Notes under the pieces: generated by a model
What the model saw: the letters and a program-made list of their open reading frames with translations, nothing else
What the model was told of the DNA's origin: nothing
The model's database searches: none
Shown here: piece after piece, positions 12,004 to 22,250 of the stretch
How positions within the stretch are numbered: position 1 is the stretch's first letter
Layout of the letters: every line of letters starts with the position of its first letter
DNA from: Mesorhizobium sp. J428
GTDB taxonomy: Bacteria > Pseudomonadota > Alphaproteobacteria > Rhizobiales > Rhizobiaceae
NCBI RefSeq assembly: GCF_024699925.1
Contig: NZ_JAJOMX010000001.1
Location: 3,820,001-3,884,000 of the forward strand
Direction: 5' to 3'
Length of the DNA stretch: 64,000 bases
Position numbers and translations under genes: made by a program

Positions 12004-12763
12004 GCCGCCCGCTCGACGACCGTGCCCCTGCATCTGGCTTCCCCTGGGCGCTGACGCTGGTCACGATCCTGTGCCTGGCCATCCTTCTGGCGCTCGGCAC
12101 CTGGCAGGTGCAGCGGCTTGCCTGGAAGGAAGCGCTAATCGCCACGATCGACAGCCGCGTTACGGCCGCGCCCCTGCCGCTGGCGGAGGTGGAGAAGGCG
12201 GCTGGCGCCGGTGAAGACATCGAATACCAGCCGGTCGCGGCGGCCGGCACCTTCCTGCACGATAAGGAACAGTTCTTCTTCGCCACGCATGACGGGCAGT
12301 CGGGCTGGTATGTCTACACGCCGCTCAGCCTGGCCGACGGCCGGTTCGTCTTCGTCAATCGCGGCTTCGTCCCCTTTGACCGGAAGTCGCCAGCCACCCG
12401 CGAGCAGGGGCAGGTCGCGGGTGAGGTGAGCCTCGTCGGGCTTGCCCGCACCGCGCCCGCCGCCAAGCCGTCGTCGCTGGTGCCGGACAACCAGCCGGCC
12501 GAGAACGTGTTCTACTGGAAGGACATCGCCGCCATGACCGCCAATGCCGGGCTGGAGCCGGCATCGGTGTTGCCGTTCTTCATCGACGCCGCGAAGTCCG
12601 ACGTGCCGGGGGGTATCCCGTCGGCGGCGTGACCATCATCGACCTGCCGAACAACCATCTCCAGTATGCGGTGACCTGGTGCGGCCTCGCAGCGGCGCTG
12701 GCGGGCGTCTATGTCGCCATGCTGCTGCGCCGCCGCAAGCCTGTATCGGCCGCGCGCACTTGA
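12000..12763 (+). pseudogene. SURF1 family oxidase assembly protein, interrupted by a frameshift
   Basis: SURF1 (Shy1) proteins help insert heme a into subunit I. The frame from ATG 12000 shows the N-terminal helix (LTLVTILCLAILLALGTWQV), GWYVYTPL and FVNRGFVP, and then stops early at 12632. Just past a G6 run (12608-12613), another frame reads [19 protein letters not shown], the family's C-terminal signature, plus the second helix, ending at TGA 12761-12763. One base is missing somewhere in 12608-12620. Repaired length is about 254 residues. This is the second frame break within 1.3 kb of the oxidase cluster. Confidence 0.88.
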
Positions 12764-12815
12764 CAGCGGGCGACCTCGCCCCCCATGTCCGGGCGTCAAT
12801 GCAAGCAGGAAACAG

Positions 12816-13826
12816 ATGCTCGACCGTCCCCAAAAGCCGCCGCTGACGATCCGCCTGTGCGGACCGCGCGGCTTCTGCGCGGGCGTCGACAGGGCGATCC
12901 AGATCGTCGTGCTGGCGCTGAAGAAATACGGCGCCCCGGTCTATGTGCGCCATGAGATCGTGCACAACCGCTACGTCGTGGAAGGCCTGCAGAATCTCGG
13001 CGCCGTGTTCATCGAGGAACTGGACGAGATCCCCGACGCGCACCGCGATTCCCCCGTCGTCTTCTCGGCGCATGGCGTGCCCAAGTCGGTGCCGGCGGAC
13101 GCCGAGGCGCGCAACCTCTTCTATCTCGACGCGACCTGTCCGCTGGTGTCCAAGGTGCACAAGCAGGCGATGCGCCACCAGCGCCTCGGTCGCCACGTCG
13201 TGCTGATTGGCCATGCCGGTCATCCCGAGGTGATCGGCACGATGGGGCAGCTGCCGGAAGGCGCGGTGAGCCTGGTCGAAACTGAAGCGGAGGCGAGCGC
13301 ATTCGACGCGCCGGACGGCGTCGAGCTCGGCTTCGTCACGCAGACGACCCTGTCGGTGGCCGACACGGCCGGCGTGATTCGCGCGCTGGAGACGCGGTTC
13401 CCGAACATCAAGGCGCCCGCGGCCGAATCGATCTGCTACGCGACGACCAACCGCCAGGAGGCGGTCCAGGCGGCAGCCCCCGGCGCGGACCTTTTCCTCA
13501 TCGTCGGCGCGCCCAATTCGTCCAATTCCAAGCGTCTCGTCGAGGTCGCCGAGCGGGCGGGCGCAAAGAGGTCGCTGCTCGTGCAGCGCGCGTCGGAAAT
13601 CCCGTGGGACGAAGTCGGCGAGATCGGCACACTGGGCCTGTCGGCGGGCGCATCCGCCCCGGAGATCATCGTGGACGAGATCATCGAGGCCTTCAGGCAG
13701 CGGTTCAATGCAACGCTCGAGCTGGCGATCACGGCCGAGGAAACCGAGAACTTCCCGGTCAACCGGGTGCTGCGCGACGTCGAGCTGACGGCCGCCGACA
13801 TGGCCTTCGTCAACGGCGCTGCGTAA
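12816..13826 (+). CDS. ispH: 4-hydroxy-3-methylbut-2-enyl diphosphate reductase
   Basis: 336 residues. The three cysteines that bind the [4Fe-4S] cluster are present in [20 protein letters not shown] and [10 protein letters not shown]. The substrate-binding motif [11 protein letters not shown] and the [10 protein letters not shown] and FSAHGV histidines are also intact. It catalyses the last step of the MEP pathway, making IPP and DMAPP. The start at 12816 follows AGGA; upstream in-frame sequence is the tail of SURF1 in another frame. ThrB begins 13 bp downstream. Confidence 0.97.
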   Translation: MLDRPQKPPLTIRLCGPRGFCAGVDRAIQIVVLALKKYGAPVYVRHEIVHNRYVVEGLQNLGAVFIEELDEIPDAHRDSPVVFSAHGVPKSVPADAEARNLFYLDATCPLVSKVHKQAMRHQRLGRHVVLIGHAGHPEVIGTMGQLPEGAVSLVETEAEASAFDAPDGVELGFVTQTTLSVADTAGVIRALETRFPNIKAPAAESICYATTNRQEAVQAAAPGADLFLIVGAPNSSNSKRLVEVAERAGAKRSLLVQRASEIPWDEVGEIGTLGLSAGASAPEIIVDEIIEAFRQRFNATLELAITAEETENFPVNRVLRDVELTAADMAFVNGAA

Positions 13827-13839
13827 GGACACAGTCTGG

Positions 13840-14808
13840 ATGGCCGTCTATACCGACATCACCGAGACGGAGCTGGGCGCGTTCCTGACCGGCTACGACC
13901 TCGGCGAGTTGCGCTCCTATCGCGGCATCGCGGAAGGCTCGGAAAACTCCAATTTCGTGCTGCACACCGGCAAGGGCGAGTTCATCCTCACCCTCTACGA
14001 AAAGCGGGTGGAGGAGGTGGATCTGCCGTTCTTCCTCGGTCTGATGCAGCATCTGGCGCTGAAGGGCATCACCTGCCCCTTGCCCGTCGCGCGCAACGAC
14101 GGCTCTCTGATCGGCCGCCTCGCAGGCCGCCCGGCCGCGATCATCACCTTCCTCGAAGGCATATGGCCGCGCCGTCCGACGGCTCCGCAGTGCCGCGAGG
14201 TCGGAAAGGCGCTGGCCGGCATGCATCTGGCGAGCGCGGATTTCACGCTGTCGCGGCCGAACGCGTTGTCGGTGGAGGGATGGCGCAAGCTGTGGGCCGG
14301 CGCCCGCGAGCGCTCCGGCGAGGTCGATACGGGATTGAAGGAGGAGATCGACAGGGAATTCGAGCTGTTCGCTCACGCCTGGCCGACGGACCTGCCGTCC
14401 GGCGTGATCCATGCCGACCTGTTTCCCGACAACGTCTTCTTCCTCGGCAACAGGCTGTCGGGGCTGATCGACTTCTATTTCGCCTGCAACGATTTCTACG
14501 CCTACGACGTCGCAACCTGCCTCAACGCCTGGTGCTTCGAGAAGGACGGCGCCTTCAACATCACCAAGGGGGCGGCCCTCCTGTCCGGCTATGAGAGCGT
14601 GCGGCCGCTGTCCAGCCGGGAAAAGGACGCCCTGCCGGTGCTCGCGCGCGGCTCGGCGCTGCGCTTCACGCTGACGCGGCTTTACGACTGGCTGACCATT
14701 CCGGACGGCGCGCTGGTGCAAAAGCGCGATCCGATGGAATTCGTCCGCCGCTGGCGCTTCCACCGGCAGGTGGCGTCGGCCACGGAATATGGATTGATCC
14801 CCGCATGA
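13840..14808 (+). CDS. thrB: Homoserine kinase (ThrB, aminoglycoside phosphotransferase fold)
   Basis: 322 residues. This is the alternative homoserine kinase of alphaproteobacteria and pseudomonads, not the GHMP type. Motifs: GSENSNFVL (P-loop equivalent), [14 protein letters not shown] (catalytic loop) and [16 protein letters not shown] (metal site). It phosphorylates homoserine on the way to threonine; threonine synthase is encoded at 22251-23654. Its stop overlaps the rnhA start (ATGA). Confidence 0.96.
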   Translation: MAVYTDITETELGAFLTGYDLGELRSYRGIAEGSENSNFVLHTGKGEFILTLYEKRVEEVDLPFFLGLMQHLALKGITCPLPVARNDGSLIGRLAGRPAAIITFLEGIWPRRPTAPQCREVGKALAGMHLASADFTLSRPNALSVEGWRKLWAGARERSGEVDTGLKEEIDREFELFAHAWPTDLPSGVIHADLFPDNVFFLGNRLSGLIDFYFACNDFYAYDVATCLNAWCFEKDGAFNITKGAALLSGYESVRPLSSREKDALPVLARGSALRFTLTRLYDWLTIPDGALVQKRDPMEFVRRWRFHRQVASATEYGLIPA

Positions 14809-15317
14809 AGACGGTCGAGATTTTCACCGACGGCGCCTGTTCGGGCAATCCCGGGCCGGGCGGCTGGGGCGCGATCCTGCGCTTCAACGGCACGACGCGG
14901 GAACTGTCGGGCGGCGAGGCCGAGACCACCAACAACCGCATGGAGTTGATGGCGGCGATCGAGGCGCTCAACGCGCTCAAGGAGCCGTGCGAGGTGCTGA
15001 TGCACACCGACAGCAAATATGTCATGGACGGCATTTCCGGCTGGATTCACGGCTGGAAGAAGCGCGGCTGGAAGACGGCCGACAACAAGCCGGTGAAGAA
15101 TGTCGAGCTGTGGCAGAAGCTGGACGAGGCGAACCGCCGTCACAAGGTGACATGGCACTGGGTGAAGGGTCACGCCGGCCACGACGAGAACGAACGCGCC
15201 GACGAACTCGCGCGCATGGGCATGGCGCCGTTCAAGGGCAAGGGCCGCACGCCCGATCCGATCGTCGCCGCGGCGCGGACGCCGCGGCTGATGGGCAACT
15301 CGACCCGCAAGGCTTGA
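14805..15317 (+). CDS. rnhA: Ribonuclease HI
   Basis: 170 residues. The catalytic acidic set is visible: D9 ([14 protein letters not shown]), E47 (NNRMEL), D69 (HTDSKYV) and D133 (ERADELA), with the basic handle [12 protein letters not shown]. It removes RNA from RNA-DNA hybrids. The C-terminal tail (about 25 residues after the domain) is typical of rhizobial enzymes. Translationally coupled to thrB. Confidence 0.97.
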   Translation: MKTVEIFTDGACSGNPGPGGWGAILRFNGTTRELSGGEAETTNNRMELMAAIEALNALKEPCEVLMHTDSKYVMDGISGWIHGWKKRGWKTADNKPVKNVELWQKLDEANRRHKVTWHWVKGHAGHDENERADELARMGMAPFKGKGRTPDPIVAAARTPRLMGNSTRKA

Positions 15318-15342
15318 TCCTGACGATCAGGCCGTCTGGCGG

Positions 15343-15828
15343 TCAGAGCTGTTCGAGAATGCGCGCCGCGCCCGAGATCTCGGCCTTGCCGGGCGTTTCC
15401 TCGATGTTGAGCGTCTTCACCACGCCGTCGTCTACGATCATCGAGAAGCGCTTGTAGCGCGTGCCCATGCCTGCCTTCGACAGGTCGTTGTCCAGGCCGA
15501 CCGCCTTGGCGAAGTCGGCACTGCCGTCGGCGAGGAAGGTGATCTTGCCGTCATTGCCGGCCGACTTCGACCAGGCGTTCATCACGAAGACGTCGTTGAC
15601 CGAAACGACCGCGATCGCATCCGCGCCCTTGGCGAGGATCGCGTCGTGGTTCTCCAGGAAGCCGGGCAGGTGGTTCATGCTGCAGGTGGGCGTGAAGGCG
15701 CCGGGAACGCCGAACAGGACCACCTTCTTTCCGGCGAAGAAATCGCCCGTGCTGACATTGGCAGCACCGTCGTCGGTCATGGTCTTGAGCGTGGCGTCGG
15801 GAAGCTTTTCGCCGGGGGCGATGGTCAT
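15343..15828 (-). CDS. Peroxiredoxin (Prx5/AhpE-like, 1- or atypical 2-Cys)
   Basis: 161 residues with the PGAFTPTCS motif carrying the peroxidatic cysteine C49. It has the Prx5 hallmarks VVSVNDVFVMNAW and GLDNDLSKAGMGTRYKRF. No second cysteine is present, so it probably uses an external thiol (glutaredoxin or glutathione). It reduces peroxides in the cytoplasm. AAGGAG sits 8 bases before the ATG. Convergent with rnhA. Confidence 0.94.
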   Translation of the reverse strand: MTIAPGEKLPDATLKTMTDDGAANVSTGDFFAGKKVVLFGVPGAFTPTCSMNHLPGFLENHDAILAKGADAIAVVSVNDVFVMNAWSKSAGNDGKITFLADGSADFAKAVGLDNDLSKAGMGTRYKRFSMIVDDGVVKTLNIEETPGKAEISGAARILEQL

Positions 15829-15906
15829 GATCTGCTCCTTGGAAGGGTCTGGTTCTCGGATGGGCGTGGGCCGGACATAAGGTCTCAGGCGGATTTGTCC
15901 AGTGCC

Positions 15907-16707
15907 TCACGGAAGAGAGGATTGGCCCTCGACCGCCTTGCCGCCGGCGACGAGCGTGTAGTCGAACGCGACCGTTCCGGCTGCCGGCGGCCGACCGATG
16001 ACGGGGATGCGGAACGCGGGCCGCTCGCCGGTCGCCTCGAGCACCGGAACGCCGAGCAGCCAGCCCTTCGGCGCGACGACAAACAGCTCGGCGCCCTGCG
16101 GATCGGCGGGCAGCGCAGCGTCGGCGACGAGTGACTGGCCATCGTCGCGCAGGCCCGCCAGGCCGAATTCGGCGGAGGCAGCGGAGGGCAGGCGGCCGTA
16201 GCTCTCGAGGATGACCGGGTCTACTGTTCCGGCCTCGCCGCCGGGCGTGACCGACAGCCTTGCCTGCACCGGCACGCAGATCTCCTTGCAGATGCCGAGA
16301 AGGATGTCCGCGTCGATCGCCGTGAACTTTTCCGGGTCTCCGACCTCGAAGGTGAGGGGCAGGGCGACCGGCTCGACATAGCCGGTCGACACCTCTTCGC
16401 CTTCCCGAAAGCGTTTCGGGGCTGGGTAGGAGAATACGGCGTCTTCGACATTTATGCTGGCCGACACGTCGATCTGCGGCGCAATGCCGGAGGCGCCGGG
16501 ATCCTTCCAATAGGTCTTCCAGCCGGGCTGGAGATCGATCTCGAGGACGCCCTTCATCCGGCCGTCCGCGCTAGCCGCATCTTCCGTGACGAGCCGCAGC
16601 CTGGCGCCCTCCGTCTCGAACCAGTCGCTCGAGGCGGCCTGCGCAAAGCCGCATGCCGACAGAACGATCGCAAGGGAGAAAACGATGCGCTTCATGGGCG
16701 TCTTCAT
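15907..16707 (-). CDS. Periplasmic DsbD N-terminal-like (ScsB-type) protein
   Basis: About 266 residues: signal peptide (IVFSLAIVLSACGFAQA), then a domain like the periplasmic alpha domain of DsbD/ScsB. It contains GWKTYWKDPGASGIAP and the cysteine pair ILLGICKEICVPV. Alone, without the membrane core, it probably receives electrons from a separate transporter or serves as a thiol chaperone. Three nearby in-frame ATGs (16731, 16707, 16695) are possible; 16707 has a GGGG stretch upstream but none is decisive. Position beside yqgE is common in Hyphomicrobiales. Confidence 0.8.
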   Translation of the reverse strand: MKTPMKRIVFSLAIVLSACGFAQAASSDWFETEGARLRLVTEDAASADGRMKGVLEIDLQPGWKTYWKDPGASGIAPQIDVSASINVEDAVFSYPAPKRFREGEEVSTGYVEPVALPLTFEVGDPEKFTAIDADILLGICKEICVPVQARLSVTPGGEAGTVDPVILESYGRLPSAASAEFGLAGLRDDGQSLVADAALPADPQGAELFVVAPKGWLLGVPVLEATGERPAFRIPVIGRPPAAGTVAFDYTLVAGGKAVEGQSSLP

Positions 16708-16843
16708 GCGCCCCCGGCTGCCGGGCCGCAACTCGCCCGGGCGGAAATCCGATCAGATTTCGGTGACGTGAAACGAATCGGCGCGGCAAACTTGCTCAAA
16801 TCTGCATCTTCCGTGACGGGACAATTCGCGTTACGCTTTTCGG

Positions 16844-17452
16844 ATGGACATTCTGCGCCATAACCGGAGACCGCACAGCGGCGGTTTCCTCAACGACCAG
16901 TTCCTCATCGCCATGCCGGGCATGAAGGACGAGCGCTTCTCCCGCGCGGTCATCTATGTCTGCGCGCACAGCGAAGAAGGTGCGATGGGCCTGATCATCA
17001 ACCAGGCCCAGCAGATGCGCTTCCCCGATCTTCTCGTCCAGCTCGGCGTCATGGACGAGACGAGCGCGATCCGCCTGCCGCCGCAGACGCGCGACTTCCA
17101 GGTCCGCAACGGCGGCCCGGTCGACCGCAGCCGCGGCTTCGTGCTGCATTCGGACGACTATCGGGTCGACTCCTCGCTGCCGGTCGCCGAGGACATCTGC
17201 CTCACCGCGACGGTCGACATCCTGCGCGCGATTTCGAAGGGCAGGGGGCCGCGCCATGCGCTGATGGCGCTTGGCTATTCCGGCTGGGGCGCAGGGCAGC
17301 TCGAACGCGAGATCATCGAGAACGGCTGGCTGACCTGCCCGGCCAATCCCGACCTGCTGTTCGACACCGACATCGACCGGAAATACGACCGGGTTCTCGC
17401 CTCGATCGGCATCGACCAGGGGCGGCTCAGCCATTTTGCTGGTCACGCCTGA
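16844..17452 (+). CDS. YqgE/AlgH family protein
   Basis: 202 residues. The family pattern is plain: [50 protein letters not shown] and [13 protein letters not shown]. The function is not established; the Pseudomonas relative was named for alginate regulation. Its last ten bases overlap tail-to-tail with the EAL-domain gene. It is divergent from the DsbD-like gene. Confidence 0.93.
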   Translation: MDILRHNRRPHSGGFLNDQFLIAMPGMKDERFSRAVIYVCAHSEEGAMGLIINQAQQMRFPDLLVQLGVMDETSAIRLPPQTRDFQVRNGGPVDRSRGFVLHSDDYRVDSSLPVAEDICLTATVDILRAISKGRGPRHALMALGYSGWGAGQLEREIIENGWLTCPANPDLLFDTDIDRKYDRVLASIGIDQGRLSHFAGHA

Positions 17453-20328
17453 GCGGCTGAATACTGTTCCTTCAGCAGCTTGACCGCATTGTCGGCCGTC
17501 ATCGGCGAGCCGAAGGCGAAGCTCTGGACATATTCGCAACCCATCTGGCGCAGCTGCAGCGCAGCCGCCTCGTCCGGCACGCCCTCCGCCACGACCGACA
17601 GGCCGAGGTCGTGCGCCATGTTCACCATCGAGCGCAGCAGCACGTTCTTCTTCGGACTGGTGTCGTCGACGAAGCTCTTGTCGATCTTGATCGTGTCGAA
17701 GGGGAAGCGGGTAAGGTAGGCGAGCGACGAATAGCCGGTGCCGAAATCGTCGAGCGAAAGGCCGATGCCGAGCTGCTTGAGCCTGTTCAGCACATGGGCC
17801 GACTGCTCCGGGTTGTCCATCACCAGCGACTCGGTGAGCTCCAGCCGCAGGCAGCGTGGCTTGAGGCTCGAACGGGCAAGCACGGAGCGCACGTCGGAAA
17901 CGAGGTCGCGGCGCAGCAGCTGGCGGCTCGACAGGTTCACCGACACGGAGATCGGGTTGTCTCCGGCGAATTTCTGCCAGGCTCCGAGGTCGTCGGCCGC
18001 CTGCTGCATGGCGAACAGGCCGAGCTGGACGATCAGGCCGCAGCTCTCGGCGATAGGGATGAATTCGGACGGCGGGATGACGCCGCGGCGCGGGTGTTCC
18101 CACCGCAGGAGCGCCTCGAAGCCGGCGACGGTGCGGTCTTCCAGCCGCACGATCGGCTGATAGACGAGGCGGAACTCGCCCTTCTCGATCGCGCGCCTCA
18201 GGTCGGATTCGAGCTGCAGGCGATCGCTGCCGAACGAGCGGAAGGCGGGCCGGAACGGCTCGATGCGGTCGCCGCCGAAGCGCTTGGCCTGATGCATGGC
18301 AAGCTCGGCGTCCTTCAGCATCTCCTCGGCCGAGCTCTGCGTCGAGGTCCACGAGATCAGGCCGATGGAGGCCGTGAGCACGATCTCGCGCTTGGCGAAG
18401 GTGATCGGCGCGCTGATGGCATGCCGGATCGCATCGGCGATCGCCGCCACGCGGGCCGGGTCCTGCTCCGACAGCACCATCAGGGCGAACTGGTCGCCCG
18501 TGACGCGCGAAAGCGAGTCGCGCGGCTTCAGCAGCCTGTGCAGGCGGCGCGCAATCGTCAGGAGGATCGTGTCGCCCGCCGACATGCCGAGGCTCTCATT
18601 GACATGCTTGAAGCGGTCGATGTCGATCGCGAAGACGGACGGGCGGACATTCTCCTCGGACTTGGCGATGGCGACCACCGCTTCAAGCCGGTTGAGGAAC
18701 AGTTCGCGGTTGGGCAGACCGGTGAGATTGTCGTGGATCGCGTCGTGGAGCAGGCGCTCCTCGGCCTTCTTCTGCTCGGTCACGTCGACCAGCGTGCCGA
18801 CACAGCGGATGATCTCGCCGTCCGAGCCGATCACTGGCCGCGCTTTCAGCGAGTACCAGTGATAGTGGCCGTCGGCGCCGCGCAGGCGGAAGCTCTGTTG
18901 GATGCGGCCGCGCCGGTGCTCCAGCACCACGTCGAGCGTGGTGCGGAACGGATCGCGGTCCTCGGGGTGCAGCGCCGGCAGCCAGTTGCGGGCCGGACCG
19001 TTGAGACTGCCCGACGCGAGGCCGAGCGGGTCCGCCACGTCGGGCCGCGTCACCACGCGGTCGCGCAGCACGTCCCAGTCCCAAACGATGTCACCGGCTC
19101 CGGTGATGGCGAGCGCCTGGCGCTCCATGTCGGAGAACAGGCCCTGGTTCAGTCCGCCGCCGGCAAACGCGTGCTGCATCACGGTGAAGCCGATGAGCAG
19201 GATGATCAGGATCAGCCCACCGCCCAGCGCCGGCTGGACGATGTCGTTGTTGAGCATGCCGGTGACCGCGAGCCACGATCCGGCGAGCCAGACGAGCACC
19301 ATCAGCCAGCTCGGGATCAGCATGATGGCGCGGTCGTATCCGCTGGCCGCCAGATAGGCGATCAGGCCGATGCCGACGATGGCGGTCGCCGCGAAGGAGA
19401 GGCGTGCGATGCCGGCGGCGATCGCCGGATCGAAGATCGCGACGCCCGCGATCATGGCGAGGCCGAGGATCCAGGCCAGCGCGCCATAGCTGAAATGGTC
19501 GTGCCAGCGGTTGAGGTTGAGATAGGCGAAGAGGAAGACGACGAAGGTGGCCGCGAGCGACACTTCGGCGCCCGCCCGCCAGATCTGCTCGTTGCCCGGG
19601 GCGATCTCGATGACCTTGTTGAGGAAGCCGAAGTCGATCGAGATATAGGCGAGCACCGCCCAGGCGAGCGCGGCCGTGGCCGGGAACATCGACGTCCCCT
19701 TGACCACGAACAGGATGGTGAGGAAGAGCGCCAGGAGGCCGGAAATCCCAATGACGATGCCGCGGAACAGCGTGTAGGAGTTGACCGAATCCTTGTAGGC
19801 GTCCGGCTGCCACAGATAGACCTGCGGTAGCGAGGGCGAAGCCAGCTCGGCGACGAAGGTGACCACAGAGCCGGGGTTGATCGTCACCAGGAAGATATCG
19901 GAGTCGGGGCTCTCCTCGCGATCGAGCGCGAAGCCCTCGGACGGCGTGATCGAGACGATGCGGTTGGAGCCGAGGTCGGGCCAGATCAGGCCGGAGCCGA
20001 CCAGCCTGAAATGCGGCGCGACGATCAACCGGTCGAGCTGCTGCTCGGTGTTGTTGGCGAGCGCGAACACGCCCCAGTCGCCCGAGGAGCGGGGGCTCGA
20101 CGCCTCCACCTCGATGCGCCGCACGATGCCGTCGGCGCCGGGCGCGGTCGACACCTGGAACGTGTCGCCCTGATTCCGGTAGATCTCGACCGCCTTGGAC
20201 AGGTCGAGCGCGATGTCGTCGCGGGAAATGTCGATGATTTCCACGGCGCTTGCCGGAAGCATCGCGAGGAAAACCAGCAGCAGTGCCAGAAACGGCGCGA
20301 ACGCATGAATCCGTCCGGTTCTAGTCAA
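17443..20328 (-). CDS. 7TM sensor protein with PAS, degenerate GGDEF and EAL domains (c-di-GMP phosphodiesterase)
   Basis: About 961 residues. In order: signal peptide, a periplasmic 7TMR-DISM-like extracellular domain (to about residue 200), seven or so membrane helices (200-410), a PAS domain with PAC segment (about 440-560), GGDEF (560-720) and EAL (725-955). The GGDEF signature reads TGDQF, so cyclase activity is unlikely. EAL residues look intact: [33 protein letters not shown], so c-di-GMP hydrolysis is expected. No ATG fits the N-terminus. A TTG at 20328, 5 bp after the GNAT stop, gives a good signal peptide; the frame remains open further upstream but there it overlaps the GNAT gene. 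Confidence 0.88.
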   Translation of the reverse strand: MTRTGRIHAFAPFLALLLVFLAMLPASAVEIIDISRDDIALDLSKAVEIYRNQGDTFQVSTAPGADGIVRRIEVEASSPRSSGDWGVFALANNTEQQLDRLIVAPHFRLVGSGLIWPDLGSNRIVSITPSEGFALDREESPDSDIFLVTINPGSVVTFVAELASPSLPQVYLWQPDAYKDSVNSYTLFRGIVIGISGLLALFLTILFVVKGTSMFPATAALAWAVLAYISIDFGFLNKVIEIAPGNEQIWRAGAEVSLAATFVVFLFAYLNLNRWHDHFSYGALAWILGLAMIAGVAIFDPAIAAGIARLSFAATAIVGIGLIAYLAASGYDRAIMLIPSWLMVLVWLAGSWLAVTGMLNNDIVQPALGGGLILIILLIGFTVMQHAFAGGGLNQGLFSDMERQALAITGAGDIVWDWDVLRDRVVTRPDVADPLGLASGSLNGPARNWLPALHPEDRDPFRTTLDVVLEHRRGRIQQSFRLRGADGHYHWYSLKARPVIGSDGEIIRCVGTLVDVTEQKKAEERLLHDAIHDNLTGLPNRELFLNRLEAVVAIAKSEENVRPSVFAIDIDRFKHVNESLGMSAGDTILLTIARRLHRLLKPRDSLSRVTGDQFALMVLSEQDPARVAAIADAIRHAISAPITFAKREIVLTASIGLISWTSTQSSAEEMLKDAELAMHQAKRFGGDRIEPFRPAFRSFGSDRLQLESDLRRAIEKGEFRLVYQPIVRLEDRTVAGFEALLRWEHPRRGVIPPSEFIPIAESCGLIVQLGLFAMQQAADDLGAWQKFAGDNPISVSVNLSSRQLLRRDLVSDVRSVLARSSLKPRCLRLELTESLVMDNPEQSAHVLNRLKQLGIGLSLDDFGTGYSSLAYLTRFPFDTIKIDKSFVDDTSPKKNVLLRSMVNMAHDLGLSVVAEGVPDEAAALQLRQMGCEYVQSFAFGSPMTADNAVKLLKEQYSAAQA

Positions 20329-20332
20329 GCGG

Positions 20333-20929
20333 TCAGCCCTGTTCCTGCTTGCTCCCGCCGTCGCCGGCAATGAGCGCGTAGAGAAGATGATCCTGCCAGG
20401 CACCGTTGATGCGCAGGTAGGAGCGCAGAAGTCCTTCACGCCGGAATCCGGCTTTTTCAAGCACGCGGATCGAACGATCGTTGCTGGGAATACAGGCAGC
20501 CTCGATCCGGTGCAACCTGAGCGTCTCGAAACCGAACCTGACGACGAGGTCGACGGCCTCGTGCATGTAGCCCTTGCCGGCATGGCCGACCCCCATCCAG
20601 TAGCCGATCTGCCCGGATTGCGCGACGCCGTGGCGGATGTTGCCGAGCGTGATGCCGCCCGCGAGCTTTCCCGTGGACTTCTCGAAGATGAGGAAGGGTA
20701 TGCCGCTGCCCTGCGCCATCTCCTCGCGATACCGGCGCATGCGCTGGCGCCAGGCGCCACGGTCAAGCTCGTCGGCAGCCCATTTGGGTTCCCAGGGCGA
20801 GAGGAAGTGCTGGCTTTCCCGGCGAAGTGCTGCCCACTGCCCGTAGTCGGACGTGACCGGGGGGCGCAATGTAACCTTCTGGCCCGCAAGCGTCGGCTTC
20901 GGCTGACGGAAGAAGGGCAGCGCGAACAT
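20333..20929 (-). CDS. GNAT family N-acetyltransferase (RimJ/RimL-like)
   Basis: 198 residues. Acetyl-CoA-binding region: GQIGYWMGVGHAGKGYMHEA, then the C-terminal NDRSIRVLEKAGFRREG. This matches the RimJ/RimL subgroup that acetylates N-termini of ribosomal proteins or small substrates; the exact target is unknown. It lies 15 bp after the M16 peptidase gene and 5 bp before the EAL gene, so it is part of a thrC-M16-GNAT-EAL operon. This order is familiar from rhizobia. Confidence 0.92.
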   Translation of the reverse strand: MFALPFFRQPKPTLAGQKVTLRPPVTSDYGQWAALRRESQHFLSPWEPKWAADELDRGAWRQRMRRYREEMAQGSGIPFLIFEKSTGKLAGGITLGNIRHGVAQSGQIGYWMGVGHAGKGYMHEAVDLVVRFGFETLRLHRIEAACIPSNDRSIRVLEKAGFRREGLLRSYLRINGAWQDHLLYALIAGDGGSKQEQG

Positions 20930-20944
20930 CTCGTTCGCGTCCGG

Positions 20945-22237
20945 TCAGACGGCGATTTTCCGCAGCAGCGGCGAAGGGCCGACAAGCGTGTCGCGGATCG
21001 CGTCGTAGGACGCCAGTCCGCTGATCGGGCCGATGCCGGCCACCGTGGGGGTCGACGAAAACAGGCGCGAGGACAGATCGGTGAGCCGTTCGGTGGTGAT
21101 CTTCGAGAGACGCTCCAGAAGCTCGTCCATCACGATCGGCTGGCCATAGAGCATGATCTGCCGGGCGATCTGCGAGGCGCGGCTTGCCGCGCTCTCGCGC
21201 GACATCAGCAGACCTGCGCGATATTGGGCGCGCGCGCGGTTGAGCTCTTCCTCGGAAATGGTCTCGCCGGCCTTGCGCAGCTCGTCCATGATTACAGGAA
21301 CGAGCTCGGCGATATCCGCCTGGCCCGTCGCTGCATGCACGCCGAACAGCCCCGTGTCGGAAAAGCCCCAGTGGAAGGCATAGACGGAGTAGCAGAGGCC
21401 GCGCTTTTCGCGAACTTCCTGGAAGAGGCGGCTCGACATGCCGCCGCCGAGGATCATGGAGAGGAGCTGCGAGGCATAGAAGTCGCGCACGTGATAGGCG
21501 CGTCCCTCGAAGCCGAGGATGATCTGCGCGTCCTGCAGGTCGCGCACCTCGCGGAAATCGCCGCCGGTATAGGCGGCGACTGCCGCCGGCTTGCTGGTGC
21601 AGGTCGCCCGGAAGCTGCCGAGATGCCTTTCGACCAGCTTGACGAACTCGTCATGGTCCACCGCGCCCGCGGCAACCACGACCATGCGGTCGGCCGCATA
21701 CTGGCGCTCCAGGAAGTCGCGGATGTTCGCCGAGGTGAAGGACTCGACAGTCGTCGGCGTCCCGAGGATGGAACGGCCGATCGTCTGGTTACGGAACGCG
21801 ACCTCGGTGAAGCGGTCGAATACGATGTCGTCCGGCGTGTCGTGCGCGGCACCGATCTCCTGCAGGATCACGTGCTGTTCGCGTTCGAGTTCGTCCGGAT
21901 CGAAAGAGGAGTCGGTCAGGATATCGGCCAGGATGTCGATCGCCAGCGGCACGTCGTCCTGCAGCACGCGGGCATAGAAGGAGGTCGTCTCGACGCTGGT
22001 CGCGGCGTTGATCTCGCCGCCGACATTCTCGATCTCGGAGGCGATACGCCAGGCGGAGCGTCGCGACGTGCCCTTGAAGGCCATGTGCTCGAGCAGGTGC
22101 GCCATGCCGTGCTCTTCGGGACGTTCGTCGCGCGCGCCGGACTTGACCCAGACGCCCAGCGCTACCGTTTCGATGTGGGGCAGGTTTTCGGTTGCAACCG
22201 TCAGGCCGTTCGACAGACGGCTTACCTCAACGCCCAT
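20945..22237 (-). CDS. M16 family zinc peptidase (processing peptidase-like)
   Basis: 430 residues. The inverted zinc motif is HLLEHMAFKGT (HxxEH), with the downstream glutamate in ENVGGEINAATSVETTSF. A second, inactive M16 domain follows (GGGMSSRLFQEVREKRGLCYS). Relatives include mitochondrial processing peptidase beta and bacterial PqqL-like enzymes. The ATG at 22237 has AGGGAG 9 bases upstream; a GTG at 22258 lies inside thrC and has no such site. The gene starts 14 bp after the thrC stop. Confidence 0.94.
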   Translation of the reverse strand: MGVEVSRLSNGLTVATENLPHIETVALGVWVKSGARDERPEEHGMAHLLEHMAFKGTSRRSAWRIASEIENVGGEINAATSVETTSFYARVLQDDVPLAIDILADILTDSSFDPDELEREQHVILQEIGAAHDTPDDIVFDRFTEVAFRNQTIGRSILGTPTTVESFTSANIRDFLERQYAADRMVVVAAGAVDHDEFVKLVERHLGSFRATCTSKPAAVAAYTGGDFREVRDLQDAQIILGFEGRAYHVRDFYASQLLSMILGGGMSSRLFQEVREKRGLCYSVYAFHWGFSDTGLFGVHAATGQADIAELVPVIMDELRKAGETISEEELNRARAQYRAGLLMSRESAASRASQIARQIMLYGQPIVMDELLERLSKITTERLTDLSSRLFSSTPTVAGIGPISGLASYDAIRDTLVGPSPLLRKIAV

Positions 22238-22250
22238 GCGCACTCGCTCC

